Source of the DNA: Bradyrhizobium liaoningense
Lineage (GTDB): Bacteria; Pseudomonadota; Alphaproteobacteria; Rhizobiales; Xanthobacteraceae
Reading direction: 5' to 3'
DNA length: 64,000 nt
Assembly (NCBI RefSeq): GCF_018130785.1
Contig: NZ_JAFCJT010000018.1
Span: forward strand, 1 to 64,000
Shown here one piece after another: positions 7,247 to 16,161 of the stretch. The translations under genes were made by a program, and so were the position numbers. Under the pieces are notes generated by a model that made no database searches, had not been told where the DNA came from, and saw nothing but the letters and a program-made list of their open reading frames with translations. Within the stretch, counting starts at the first letter, position 1. Each line of letters opens with the position of its first letter.

Positions 7247-8530
7247 TCACCACCCCAGCAGTTCCGGCTTGCGCGGCAGCTCGATGGTCTTGACCTTCTC
7301 GAGCTTGATCGTGCCCTTGGCCATGAGATCGTTGAGGTCGCCGTCGGTCGCGCCCGAGATCTTGGTGCGATAGAGGTCGACCTTTAGCGTGCCGCGATGG
7401 TCCTTGTCGGTCCAGGTAGAGGGACTGCAGACGCCCTCCATACCTGCCGGCACCCAGTCCTTCTTCTGGTGGAAGCCCTTGGCGACATTCTCGCCGGTGG
7501 CGCCGCCGTTCTTGGCGGCCCAGTCGAGCGCTTCCTTCATGTAGAGCGCCGAACAGACGGCGGCGATGTAGTGCACCGGACGATACACCTTGCCGGTGGG
7601 GTCGGACATCTTCGAGATCTCCATCACCGTCTTCATGCCGGGCGCGTCGCCGCCCCAGCTCACTGCGGTGCGCAGCGGGAAGATCACGCCATTGGCGGCA
7701 TCGCCGGCGGTCTTGGCGGCGTTCTCGTCCATGCCCCAGACATTGCCGAGGAACTGGATCTCGACGCCGGCGGTCTTGCAGGCCTTCATCACCGAAATGT
7801 TGGAAGCGGCGGTGTTGCCCAGATAGGCGTAGTTGGCGCCCGAGGATTTGAGGCTCAGGCACTGTGCGCTGTAGTCACCCGGCGCGAGCGCGAACACCAG
7901 CGGCGGCAGCACCTCGAAGCCGAGTTCCTGCGCCATGGCTTCGCCTGCGGCCTTCGGCGCGTTCGGATAGGGGTGGTTGGCGCCCATGTGCACGAATTTC
8001 GGCTTGCCGGCCTTGCCCTTGGCCTTCCAGTCCTCGGCCGCCCACATCAGCATCGCGCGCAGCGAATCCGAATAGCTCGGGCCGTAGAAGAAATTGTAGG
8101 GTGCGGGCTTGGCTTTGCCGCTGACGCCTTCGGGATCGGTGAGCGCGGCAGCATAGGAGCCGGACAGGTCGGGGATCTTGTCCTGGGCGAGGAAGCCGGT
8201 CAGCGCTTCTGTGTCCGCGGTGCCCCAGCCCATGATCGCGGCGACCTTCGAGTCCGACGCCGACCATTTCTTGTAGAGCGCGATCGCGCGCGGCACCTGG
8301 TAGCCGTAATCGTTGGTATCGACGTTGAGCTGCTTGCCGCCGACCCCGCCGTTCTTGTTGACCCAGGCGAAGGTGTCGGCGACGGCCTGGCCGTAGGGCG
8401 TGCCGACGTCGGAGGTGCCGCCGGAATAATCGGCGAGATGGCCGATCGCGATCTGCGCCTGCGCGCTCGCCGAGAATGCGGCGATCGCCAGCACGAGCGA
8501 TGCAGGGCTCAAAAGGGATCTTGTCTTCAT
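7247..8530 (-). CDS. livK: HAAT ABC transporter periplasmic substrate-binding protein
   Basis: A 427-residue secreted binding protein of the Leu/Ile/Val-binding (Peripla_BP_6) family. It starts with a Sec signal peptide (Lys-Arg start, hydrophobic LVLAIAAFSASAQA, cleavage after AQA). The mature part opens with IAIGHLADYSGGTSDVG and the typical AVADTFAWVNKNGGVGG. YPNAPKAAG and AYLGNTAASN lie in the ligand cleft region. It is longer than LivK proper (~370), like members that bind aromatic or other organic acids. A strong ribosome site AGGAGGAGG precedes the ATG at 8530. It is fifth in the operon, after livM. The ligand is not known; the ligases in the cluster suggest a carboxylic acid. Confidence 0.9.
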   Translation of the reverse strand: MKTRSLLSPASLVLAIAAFSASAQAQIAIGHLADYSGGTSDVGTPYGQAVADTFAWVNKNGGVGGKQLNVDTNDYGYQVPRAIALYKKWSASDSKVAAIMGWGTADTEALTGFLAQDKIPDLSGSYAAALTDPEGVSGKAKPAPYNFFYGPSYSDSLRAMLMWAAEDWKAKGKAGKPKFVHMGANHPYPNAPKAAGEAMAQELGFEVLPPLVFALAPGDYSAQCLSLKSSGANYAYLGNTAASNISVMKACKTAGVEIQFLGNVWGMDENAAKTAGDAANGVIFPLRTAVSWGGDAPGMKTVMEISKMSDPTGKVYRPVHYIAAVCSALYMKEALDWAAKNGGATGENVAKGFHQKKDWVPAGMEGVCSPSTWTDKDHRGTLKVDLYRTKISGATDGDLNDLMAKGTIKLEKVKTIELPRKPELLGW

Positions 8531-8576
8531 TGGTTGCCTCCTCCTGTTTATTCGTTGGTTAGAGAGTTGCCCGGGC

Positions 8577-9650
8577 TCAATGCGAGAACGGGTAGAGTTT
8601 CCAGTACGCCTTGATCTGTCGCCAGCGATGGGCGAGCCCGTCCGGCTCGAACATCAAAAACGCGATGATGATCACTCCGATCGCGATCTCGCGCAGGAAG
8701 GTGATGTTGGTGTTGAGGGACAGCGCCTTGTCGATCGCGCCGCCCTTCAGGTAGAGGCTGATGAATTCCATCGTCTCAGGCAGCAGCACAACGAAGGCGG
8801 TGCCCATCAGCGTGCCCATGATCGAGCCGGTGCCGCCGATGATGATCATGGCGAGGAACAGGATCGAGCGCTCGATGCCGAAACCTTCCTGCGAAACCAC
8901 CAGCTGGTAATGCGCATAGAGCGCGCCGGCGATGCCGGCGAAGAAGGCGGCGAGGCCGAACGACAGCGTGCGGTATTTGGTGAGGTTGATTCCCATGATC
9001 TCGGCGGAGAGATAATGGTCGCGGATCGCCACCAGCGCGCGGCCATCGCGTGTGCGCATCAGATTGGTGACGAGGACGTAGCTCGCGATCACATAGGCCA
9101 GCACGACATAGAAATATTGCCTGTCGCCGCGCAGGGCGAAGCCGAAGATCGAGAACGGATTGGCGCTGGCCGGTACCGAGCCGCCGGTGAACCACTCCGC
9201 GCGGGAGAAGAAGTCGAGCAGGATGTATTGCGCCGCCAGCGTTGCGATGACGAGGTAGAGCCCCTTCAGTCGCGCCGCCGGGATGCCGAAGATCAGCCCG
9301 ACCAGCGCGGTGACGACACCCGCAAGCGGGATCGCGAAGAACACCGGGATCGGCGCGTTGTTGGAGATGTAGGCCGAGGTGAAGGCGCCGAGCAGGAAAA
9401 AGGCGGCATGGCCGATCGAGATCTGGCCGGTGAAGCCGACCAGGATGTTGAGGCCGAGCGCCGCGATCGAGAAGATGCCGATCTGGATCAGGATGCTGAG
9501 CCAGTATCCGCCAAGGAATTGCGGCACGAGGCAGAGCAACAGCACACCGATGATCGCAAAGTTGCGGCTGGTCGTGGTCGGGAAGATCGTGGTGTCCGCC
9601 GCGTAAGAGGTGCGGAAATCACCAGCAGGGATGAGGGCAGGGCCGGCCAT
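8577..9650 (-). CDS. livM: HAAT ABC transporter permease, LivM type
   Basis: A 357-residue inner-membrane permease with about nine to ten hydrophobic segments. The family signature ALGLNILVGFTGQISIGHAA (residues ~63-82) identifies LivM. Another conserved block is the loop GRALVAIRDHYLSAEIMGIN, the contact site for the ATPase. The C-terminal FEPDGLAHRWRQIK is usual for the family. It starts 3 bp after the livH stop, so the two permeases are translationally linked; livK follows 46 bp downstream. Confidence 0.92.
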   Translation of the reverse strand: MAGPALIPAGDFRTSYAADTTIFPTTTSRNFAIIGVLLLCLVPQFLGGYWLSILIQIGIFSIAALGLNILVGFTGQISIGHAAFFLLGAFTSAYISNNAPIPVFFAIPLAGVVTALVGLIFGIPAARLKGLYLVIATLAAQYILLDFFSRAEWFTGGSVPASANPFSIFGFALRGDRQYFYVVLAYVIASYVLVTNLMRTRDGRALVAIRDHYLSAEIMGINLTKYRTLSFGLAAFFAGIAGALYAHYQLVVSQEGFGIERSILFLAMIIIGGTGSIMGTLMGTAFVVLLPETMEFISLYLKGGAIDKALSLNTNITFLREIAIGVIIIAFLMFEPDGLAHRWRQIKAYWKLYPFSH

Positions 9651-9653
9651 GGA

Positions 9654-10547
9654 TCAGATCCGCTCGATGTCGTGGGTGCCGAACAGGCCGTAGGGCTTGA
9701 TCATCAGCACGATGATGAGGACGTAGAACGGCGCGATCTCGTAGAGATTGCCCCAGTGCAGATACTCGCTGTCGACATATTGCGCGATGTTCTCGAGCAG
9801 GCCGATGATGATGCCGCCGAGCACGGCGCCACCAACGGAATCGAGCCCGCCGAGGATCGCCGCCGGGAACACCTTGATGCCGTAGGCCGCAAGCCCGGAG
9901 GACACGCCGTTGACGACAGCGACCACCACGCCCGCGACCGCTGACACGGTCGCAGAGATCGCCCATGCCATCGCGAACACGCTTTTGACGGAGATGCCGA
10001 GCGATTGCGCGACCTGTTGGTTGAACGCGGTGGCGCGCATGGCGAGGCCGTACTTCGAGGCGCGGAAGAACCAGGCCATACCGATCATCATGGCGACCGA
10101 AACCACGAGGCTCATGACATAGACGGTCTGGATCTGAAGCCCGAACAGGCCGACCGACTGGCTCTCGAACACGCGCGGGAACGGCTGCGGGTTGACGCCG
10201 AACATCCACTTCAACGTGGCCTGGAGCACGGTCGAGAGGCCGATCGTCACCATGATCACCGAGATGATTGGTTCGCCGATCATCGGTCTCAGGATCAGGA
10301 CCTGGATCGCGATGCCGAACACGAACATGAACACCAGCGTCATCGGCATGCCGATCCAGAACGGCACCTGGTATTTCGCCAGCAGCGCCCAGCACACCCA
10401 GGCGCCGACCAGCAGCAATTCACCTTGCGCGAAGTTGACGACCTGCGTCGCCTTGTAGATCAGCACAAACGACATCGCGACCACGCCATAGAGCGTGCCG
10501 ACCACGAGGCCGTTGACCAGGAGCTGGATGAGGAAGGCGGTGTTCAT
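9654..10547 (-). CDS. livH: HAAT ABC transporter permease, LivH type
   Basis: A 297-residue membrane permease. GLVVGTLYGVVAMSFVLIYK followed by TQVVNFAQGELLL is the LivH hallmark. The loop GLAMRATAFNQQVAQSLGI is the coupling segment to the ATPase, and GGLDSVGGAVLGG is also conserved. The same frame stays open upstream to 10799, but that part lies in a palindromic repeat and is not protein-like. I therefore start at the ATG at 10547 (MNTAFLIQ), where homologues begin. It is separated from the upstream acyl-CoA ligase gene by the repeat at 10586-10735. Confidence 0.92.
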   Translation of the reverse strand: MNTAFLIQLLVNGLVVGTLYGVVAMSFVLIYKATQVVNFAQGELLLVGAWVCWALLAKYQVPFWIGMPMTLVFMFVFGIAIQVLILRPMIGEPIISVIMVTIGLSTVLQATLKWMFGVNPQPFPRVFESQSVGLFGLQIQTVYVMSLVVSVAMMIGMAWFFRASKYGLAMRATAFNQQVAQSLGISVKSVFAMAWAISATVSAVAGVVVAVVNGVSSGLAAYGIKVFPAAILGGLDSVGGAVLGGIIIGLLENIAQYVDSEYLHWGNLYEIAPFYVLIIVLMIKPYGLFGTHDIERI

Positions 10548-10585
10548 GCCGATGTCCGCGCAAAATGCCGAAGCGATGACGGTGT

Positions 10586-10735
10586 ACCCTCTCTCCTTGT
10601 GGGAGAGGGTGGCTTCGCGAAGCGAAGCCGGGTGAGGGATTGTCTCGGCAGTGACGGTGTGGAGAAAGGACCCCTCACTCGAGTGAGGGTGTGGCTGATT
10701 GCGGAGATGCCCTCTCCCACAAGGGGAGAGGGCGC
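10586..10735. repeat. Intergenic repeat with CCCTCTCC/GGAGAGGG hairpins, family D
   Basis: The unit begins ACCCTCTCCTTGTGGGAGAG and ends CCCTCTCCCACAAGGGGAGA, each half able to fold back. Between them are CTTCGCGAAGCGAAG and CCCCTCACTCGAGTGAGGG, also self-complementary. It fills the gap between the acyl-CoA ligase and livH genes of one operon and would form several stem-loops in the transcript. Confidence 0.65.
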
Positions 10736-10770
10736 GTCGACGGGCGTCGCGCTCGTGGCTGACAAGAAAC

Positions 10771-12702
10771 TCATTCCGCGGCCTCCGCCATGTGGCCATG
10801 TTCGCCGAGATCCACCACCCGCAGCGTCGTGCGCACGCGCTGCGTGGTGCCGTCCTGGAAGCGGATCACGGTGTCGACGGGGATGTCGGCGTCGCCGCGG
10901 TAGATCGCGTCGATGATGCCTTCGTATTTCTCGTTGATGACGCCGCGGCGTACCTTTCGGGTGCGGGTGAGCTCGCCGTCGTCGGCGTCGAGCTCCTTGT
11001 AGAGCAGCAGGAAGCGCGAGATGCGCTGGGCCGGCGGCAGCGTGGCGTTGACGGTCTCGACCTCTTTCTGGAGCAGCGCATAGACCTCCGGCCGCGAGGC
11101 GAGGTCGCTGTAGGTCGTGAACGAGAGCCGGCTCTTCTCCGCCCATTTCGAGATGATGGAGTAACGGATGCAGATCATCGCCGCGAGCGCGTCGCGGCCG
11201 GCCCCCAGCACCACGGCTTCCGCGATATAGGGCGAGAATTTCAGCTTGTTCTCGATGAACTGGGGCGAGAAGCGCTCGCCGCGCGAGGTCTCGGCGAGAT
11301 CCTTGATGCGGTCGATGACGACGAGCTGCTTGTCATCGTTGAAGTAGCCGGCGTCACCGGACAACATCCAGCCGTCCTTGATGTCAGCGACGCTCGCCTC
11401 GGGGTTCTTGTAGTAGCCGAGGAACATATTGGGATGCCGCACCACGATCTCGCCGACGCCGTGGACGTCGGCATTGTCGATGCGGATCTCGACGCTGTCG
11501 GCCATCGGCACGCCTGTCGTGTCAGGGTCGACCTTGCCCTCGGGATGCAGCGTGTAGGCCCCTAACAATTCCGTCTGGCCGTAGAGCGTGCGCAGCGGCA
11601 CGCCCATGGCCTGAAAGAACTTGAAGGTATCGGGGCCGAGTGCCGCGCCGCCGGTCGCGGCCGAACGCAGGCGGGTAAAGCCGAGACGGTCACGCAGCGC
11701 GCGGAACAGGATCGCGTCGGCAAAGCTCGAACGTCTGCCGTCTGCGAGCGCGGCGAGGCCGTTTTTCATGCCGATATCGAACAGGCGCTGCTTGAACGGC
11801 GTTGCGTCCATCACCTTGGCGCGGACGTCGGCGGCGATGGATTCCCAGACCCGGGGGGCGAACAACACGAACGTCGGCGCGATTTCGCGCAAATCGTTCA
11901 TCATCGTATCAGGCTCTTCGACGAAGTTGATCTTCATCCGGCACAGCAGGCCTTTGCCGAGCACATAGACCTGCTCCATGATCCACGGTAGCGGCAGCAC
12001 GGAGACGTATTCGTCGTCCGGCCCCTTCGGATCGAAGGCGAGATACGTCGCGCAATGGCCGAGCACACGGCCGGCGGCGAGCATGGCGAGCTTCGGGTGC
12101 GAGGTGGTGCCCGACGTGGTGCAGAGAATCGCGACATCCTCGCCCTTGGTGGCGTCGACGAGGCGATCGTACAGCTCCGGCTCCCGCGCGGCCCGGGCGC
12201 GGCCGAGCTCGGCGAATGTTTCCGCCGACATAAGCCGCGGATCGTCATATTTCCGCATGCCGCGCGGGTCGGAATAGATGATGTGCTTGAGCCGCGGCAC
12301 ACGCTCGGCAAGCGCGAGCAGCTTGTCGACCTGCTCTTCGTCCTCGGCGAAGACGAGCTGCGCCTCGCCATAGTTGAGGAGATAGGAGGCTTCCTCGTCC
12401 AGCACGTCGCGATAGAGCCCGAGGCTCAAGCCACCGATGGCGTGGGTCGCAACTTCAGCCGCGACCCAGTCCGGTCGGTTGTCGCCGATGATGCCGATGA
12501 CGTCCTCGCGCCCCAAGCCCAACTCGATGAGGCCGAGCGCAAAGTCGCGTACGCGGGTGTGGTAGTCATTCCAGGTGAAGGCGCGCCAGAGGCCGAGATC
12601 CTTTTCGCGCAACGCGATTTCGTTGCCATGCTCCCTGGCATTGAGCCGCAGCATCTTCGGATAGGTGTCGGCCTGCGCGACCCGGCCCGCGTAATCCATC
12701 AT
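10771..12702 (-). CDS. Long-chain-type acyl-CoA synthetase (AMP-binding)
   Basis: A 643-residue ATP-dependent acyl-CoA ligase of the FadD15/long-chain branch. Visible motifs are CTTSGTTSHPKLAM (phosphate loop A3), LPLPWIMEQ, the block RSAATGGAALGPDTFKFF, TLYGQTELLGAYT (A5), GWMLSGDAGYFNDD (A7) and IDRIKDLAETSRGERFSPQ (A8 hinge). These enzymes activate fatty or aromatic acids to CoA esters after uptake. The ATG at 12702 overlaps the livG stop as ATGA, so translation is coupled. Its place inside a liv operon, between livG and livH, suggests that the imported substrate is a carboxylic acid converted to its CoA ester on entry. The actual acid is unknown. Confidence 0.88.
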   Translation of the reverse strand: MMDYAGRVAQADTYPKMLRLNAREHGNEIALREKDLGLWRAFTWNDYHTRVRDFALGLIELGLGREDVIGIIGDNRPDWVAAEVATHAIGGLSLGLYRDVLDEEASYLLNYGEAQLVFAEDEEQVDKLLALAERVPRLKHIIYSDPRGMRKYDDPRLMSAETFAELGRARAAREPELYDRLVDATKGEDVAILCTTSGTTSHPKLAMLAAGRVLGHCATYLAFDPKGPDDEYVSVLPLPWIMEQVYVLGKGLLCRMKINFVEEPDTMMNDLREIAPTFVLFAPRVWESIAADVRAKVMDATPFKQRLFDIGMKNGLAALADGRRSSFADAILFRALRDRLGFTRLRSAATGGAALGPDTFKFFQAMGVPLRTLYGQTELLGAYTLHPEGKVDPDTTGVPMADSVEIRIDNADVHGVGEIVVRHPNMFLGYYKNPEASVADIKDGWMLSGDAGYFNDDKQLVVIDRIKDLAETSRGERFSPQFIENKLKFSPYIAEAVVLGAGRDALAAMICIRYSIISKWAEKSRLSFTTYSDLASRPEVYALLQKEVETVNATLPPAQRISRFLLLYKELDADDGELTRTRKVRRGVINEKYEGIIDAIYRGDADIPVDTVIRFQDGTTQRVRTTLRVVDLGEHGHMAEAAE

Positions 12703-13520
12703 GCCGCGCTCTCCTGCGCTGGCGGAGCATCGTCCGGATCGACCAGCACCTCGTCCTCCTCGCCGAGATAGGCGCGCCTGACGTGGGGATCGGCGAGCAC
12801 GGCGGCCGGATCGCCCTCGGCGATCTTGCGGCCGAAATCGAGCACCATGACGCGGTGGGAGATGTCCATCACCACGCCCATGTCGTGCTCGATCATCACG
12901 ACCGTCATCCCGAACTCCTCGTTGAGGTCGACGATGTAGCGGGCCATGTCCTCCTTCTCCTCGAAGTTCATGCCGGCCATCGGCTCGTCGAGGAGAATGA
13001 GGCGCGGCTCCAGCGCCATGGCACGGGCGAGCTCGACGCGTTTGCGCAGGCCGTAGGCGAGGGTGCCGGCTTGCGCCTTTCGCACTGACTGGAGATCGAG
13101 GAAGTCGATGATCTCCTCGACCTTGCGGCGGTGCTCGAGTTCTTCCTTGCGCGCGCCGGTGAGCCAGTACAGCGATCCCGTGAGGAAATTGTTCTTCAAG
13201 AGGTGATGGCGTCCGACCATGATGTTGTCGAGCACGCTCATGTGGTGGAACAGGGCCAGGTTCTGGAAGGTGCGGCCGATGCCGAGCGTGGGGCGCGCGT
13301 TCGGCGTCAGCCCTGTGATGTCGCGGCCGCGGTAGAACAGCTGGCCTTCGGTCGGCTTGTAGCGGCCGGAAATACAATTCACGATCGAGGTCTTGCCGGC
13401 GCCGTTGGGGCCGATGATCGAGAACAGCTCGCCATCATTGATGGCAAAGCTGACATCGGTCAGCGCACGGACGCCGCCGAATCGCAAGGACACGCCGCGC
13501 ACTTCGAGACTGGTAGCCAC
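12699..13520 (-). CDS. livG: HAAT ABC transporter ATPase, LivG type
   Basis: A 273-residue ATP-binding subunit. Features: Walker A GPNGAGKTS, GIGRTFQNLALFHHMSVLDN (the Q-loop region typical of LivG), a variant signature TLAYGLRKRVELARAMA (LivG proteins have YG-x-R/Q-R in place of LSGGQ), Walker B LILLDEPMAGMN, and switch IEHDMGVVMDISHR. I favour the GTG at 13520 because GGGAGGG ends about 8 bases upstream; a TTG at 13526 would sit too close to it. First gene of the operon, reading away from the Crp/Fnr regulator at 13857. A C-terminal extension of ~20 residues (PDDAPPAQ) is not part of the fold. Confidence 0.92.
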   Translation of the reverse strand: MATSLEVRGVSLRFGGVRALTDVSFAINDGELFSIIGPNGAGKTSIVNCISGRYKPTEGQLFYRGRDITGLTPNARPTLGIGRTFQNLALFHHMSVLDNIMVGRHHLLKNNFLTGSLYWLTGARKEELEHRRKVEEIIDFLDLQSVRKAQAGTLAYGLRKRVELARAMALEPRLILLDEPMAGMNFEEKEDMARYIVDLNEEFGMTVVMIEHDMGVVMDISHRVMVLDFGRKIAEGDPAAVLADPHVRRAYLGEEDEVLVDPDDAPPAQESAA

Positions 13521-13856
13521 CAACAAATCCCTCCCGGTGATGGCGCATTCAGCGGCGCTCTTCGTCCGTTCCCGTCGGGCGATCCTAGTACGGCCGTGCC
13601 GGTGAGGCCATGCAGCAGATGGTCTCCACCGGAGCCGCGCCGCTCTCGTTCCCGTTTGGGATCAAAAGCCGCATCGCCCGAGGTGGCCCTCAATAAGGGA
13701 AAGCGCTATCTTGAAATGTCTTCCGGCTGACAATTCTGCGACAAAGTTTTTCGGGTGGCCGGGGCCTTCGTCTTTCGTCGGATGGCTGTCGAAACGATCG
13801 TGTTGCAGTGCAGCAGAGGGATGGAGTGACGAGACGGTGCGGCTGGCTTCGGGGTC
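13521..13856. other. Divergent control region between livG and the Crp/Fnr gene
   Basis: 336 bp without a credible gene. The promoters of both divergent transcripts must lie here. I see no clear FNR/FixK-type palindrome (TTGA-N6-TCAA) and no unambiguous sigma70 pair. Confidence 0.5.
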
Positions 13857-14531
13857 ATGATTTCAGAGGATCAACTGAAGCGCGTCGCCGCCTGGTCGCG
13901 CGAGCTCACGGAAGCAGAGATCGAGGTCGCTCGCGCCGGGATCACGGAACGGTCCTACCGCACCGGCGAGACCGTGTTCATGCGCGGCGATACGTTCGGC
14001 TATTGGGCGGGCATGGTGAGCGGCCTGGCACGCATGGGCGGGGTCTCGCGCGACGGCAAGGAGACGAGTCTTGCGGGGCTGACGGCCGGGGCCTGGTTCG
14101 GCGAGGGCAGCGTGCTCAAGAACGAGCCGCGCCGCTACGACGTGGTCGCGCTGCGTGACAGCCGCGTCGCGCTGATGGAACGCAGCGCCTTCATGTGGCT
14201 GTTCGAGAACAGCGTCGGCTTCAACCGCTTCCTGGTGCGGCAGCTCAACGAGCGGCTCGGCCAGTTCATCGGCATGCTCGAGGTCAACCGCACGCTGGAT
14301 GCCACCGCACGCCTCGCGCGCAGCATCGCCTCGCTGTTCAATCCGATCCTCTATCCCGAGTCGACCGCACATCTGGAGATCACCCAGGAGGAGATCGGGG
14401 CGCTCTCCGGCATGTCCCGCCAGAACGCCAACCGCGCGCTGAACCGCCTGGAGAAGGAGGGGCTGCTGAGGCTCGAATATGGCGGCGTCACCATCCTCGA
14501 TGTCGAGCGGCTGCGCGGCTACGGGGACTAG
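13857..14531 (+). CDS. Crp/Fnr-family transcriptional regulator
   Basis: A 224-residue regulator with an N-terminal cyclic-nucleotide-binding-type beta barrel (YRTGETVFMRGD, then LTAGAWFGEGSVLKNEPRRY), a dimerisation helix (~125-150) and a C-terminal winged helix-turn-helix with EITQEEIGALSGMSRQNANR as recognition motif. The N-terminus has no cysteines, so it is not an Fe-S FNR. The Arg-Ser pair that binds cAMP in CRP is not evident, so the effector is unknown. It is transcribed divergently from the liv/acyl-CoA ligase operon and is its natural candidate regulator. Its TAG stop lies at the edge of repeat family A. Confidence 0.88.
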   Translation: MISEDQLKRVAAWSRELTEAEIEVARAGITERSYRTGETVFMRGDTFGYWAGMVSGLARMGGVSRDGKETSLAGLTAGAWFGEGSVLKNEPRRYDVVALRDSRVALMERSAFMWLFENSVGFNRFLVRQLNERLGQFIGMLEVNRTLDATARLARSIASLFNPILYPESTAHLEITQEEIGALSGMSRQNANRALNRLEKEGLLRLEYGGVTILDVERLRGYGD

Positions 14532-14594
14532 AGCGTTTTCGAGCGAAGTGGATACCGGTTCGCGTCAAGAAAACGCGTCAAAACGAGAATCTAG
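14529..14594. repeat. Intergenic palindromic repeat, family A (copy 2, inverted)
   Basis: Reads TAGAGCGTTTTCGAGCGAAG, then GGATACCGGTTCGCGTCAAG and AAAACGCGTCAAAACGAG, ending CTAG. It is the reverse complement of the copy at 6184-6247 with a few mismatches. The first bases are the stop codon of the Crp/Fnr gene. Confidence 0.75.
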
Positions 14595-14603
14595 AACGGG
14601 GCT

Positions 14604-15866
14604 CTAGCGCGCATTGGCGGGTGCGTGAACCGGCCAGAGGTCGGTGCGCCAGCGGATCGCGATCGCCAGCATCGCGATGAAGCCCGCGGCTGCATAGAGC
14701 GAACCCGTCGCGGAGTAGCCGATGATGTCGATCAGGCTGCCCGCCGCGAGCAATCCGATCGGCAGGCCGTAGATCACCATCATGCGCACGCCCATGACGC
14801 GTCCGCGCAGGTGGGCGCTGGCCGTCCGCATCAGGATCACGGCAGCCGAGATCATCGACATGCTCTGGGCGATGCCGGCGAGAACGAGGCAGGCCATCGC
14901 CACCGGCATGGTCCTGATCTCGACGAACACCAGCAGCATGGCGTACCAGGCCAGCGTCGCGCCGATGAGAAGCCGGGCAATGCGCAGTCCGCTGACCAGG
15001 CTGAGCGTGATGGAGCCGATCAGCGAGCCAACGGCGAAGCTCGCCGAGAGATAACCGAGGCCGGTCTGGTCGGTATGAAAGATTTCGCGTGCGATGTATG
15101 GCAATAATCCGCCGGTGAACGGGAAGGCCGTGAGATTAGCGAGGAAGGCGACGCACAGCGCCGCGCGCATTCCCGGGCCGCTCCAGGCGTAGACGATCCC
15201 TTCCTTGAGGTCGCCCAGCAATCGCGAGACCGCGTGGCTGTTGGCCGGAAGATCGCTCGTGGAGACGACCCGCTTCGGCCGGGTCAGGCAGAGCATGAGA
15301 AGCGCGGCCGCGAAGTAGAGACAGGCGATCGCGACATAGACGAGCCCAATGCCGAGGACGGCGAACAGCCCGGCGCCGGTCAATGCTCCGGCGATGCGCG
15401 CGCTGTCCTGGGTCGTGCGCGCAACGCTGATGGCGCCCACCAGTTGCTCGGCCGGCATGATCTCGGCAAGCAGCGCGCCGCGGACGCCGAGATCCGAGGG
15501 GCGGATCAGACCCATGATCGCGACGATGATCATCACGCTCAGTGGCGACAAATGACCCGTCAGCGCCAGAACCATGATGGTCGATGAGAGCACCGTATAG
15601 GCAAGACGCATCACGACCAGGAGATCGCGATGACCCATGCGGTCGCCGATCATGCCGAACACCGGCGCGACCAGGGTCCCGACGAACTGGAGCGATGCTA
15701 GCACGGTGAGCAGCAGCACCGAGCCGGTCTCGACCATGATGTACCAGCCGAGCACCAGCGTCTCCACTTCGAACGCCCACGAGGTGAGCAGATCGGACGG
15801 CCACTGGAAGCGATAGTTGCGGATGCGGAAAGGCGCGAGCGCGGATGGTCTTGCGGATGTGCTCAA
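14604..15866 (-). CDS. MFS transporter (EntS/MFS_3-like exporter)
   Basis: A 420-residue inner-membrane protein with twelve hydrophobic segments in two halves. The loop GMIGDRMGHRDLLVVMR between helices 2 and 3 carries the MFS motif A pattern (GxxxDRxGxR). The N-terminus FRIRNYRFQWPSDLLTSWAF and the GDLKEGIVYAW linker resemble the MFS_3 group that exports siderophores or drugs. It stands alone on the minus strand, convergent with the Crp/Fnr gene. 295 bp separate it from the divergent cyclase gene. No substrate can be inferred from the neighbours. Confidence 0.82.
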   Translation of the reverse strand: MSTSARPSALAPFRIRNYRFQWPSDLLTSWAFEVETLVLGWYIMVETGSVLLLTVLASLQFVGTLVAPVFGMIGDRMGHRDLLVVMRLAYTVLSSTIMVLALTGHLSPLSVMIIVAIMGLIRPSDLGVRGALLAEIMPAEQLVGAISVARTTQDSARIAGALTGAGLFAVLGIGLVYVAIACLYFAAALLMLCLTRPKRVVSTSDLPANSHAVSRLLGDLKEGIVYAWSGPGMRAALCVAFLANLTAFPFTGGLLPYIAREIFHTDQTGLGYLSASFAVGSLIGSITLSLVSGLRIARLLIGATLAWYAMLLVFVEIRTMPVAMACLVLAGIAQSMSMISAAVILMRTASAHLRGRVMGVRMMVIYGLPIGLLAAGSLIDIIGYSATGSLYAAAGFIAMLAIAIRWRTDLWPVHAPANAR

Positions 15867-16161
15867 GATGCGATGACGGGTTTCACGGCGATTCCCTGCC
15901 CTTTATTTTTATTGTTCTGTTCGACAGGGTAGCCCCGGCGATGCCCCTGTCAATTGGCGCTACCGCATGCCGCCATGCTTGCCGACGACGTACGGTGCGC
16001 CAGTACGCCGGTAGCATCGCTTCGTTGCCCAGCCGATACGGAGAGGTAGATTAGCCGCCGCTTGCTCTTCCGGCGCGCAGAGCCCATTCTGGTCTGCGCC
16101 CTGGACCCATCCGGGCGGTCCAGCAGATCGCGCCGTCGCGGCTTCCGCGAGGTCTTGGCCC

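Noticed and set aside
10548..10799. Upstream extension of livH by 84 codons
   Set aside because: It lies in a palindromic repeat and has no similarity to permeases. Homologues begin at the Met encoded at 10547.
13857..14531. Oxygen-sensing FNR with an Fe-S cluster
   Set aside because: No cysteine cluster exists at the N-terminus. It is only a Crp/Fnr-family protein with unknown effector.
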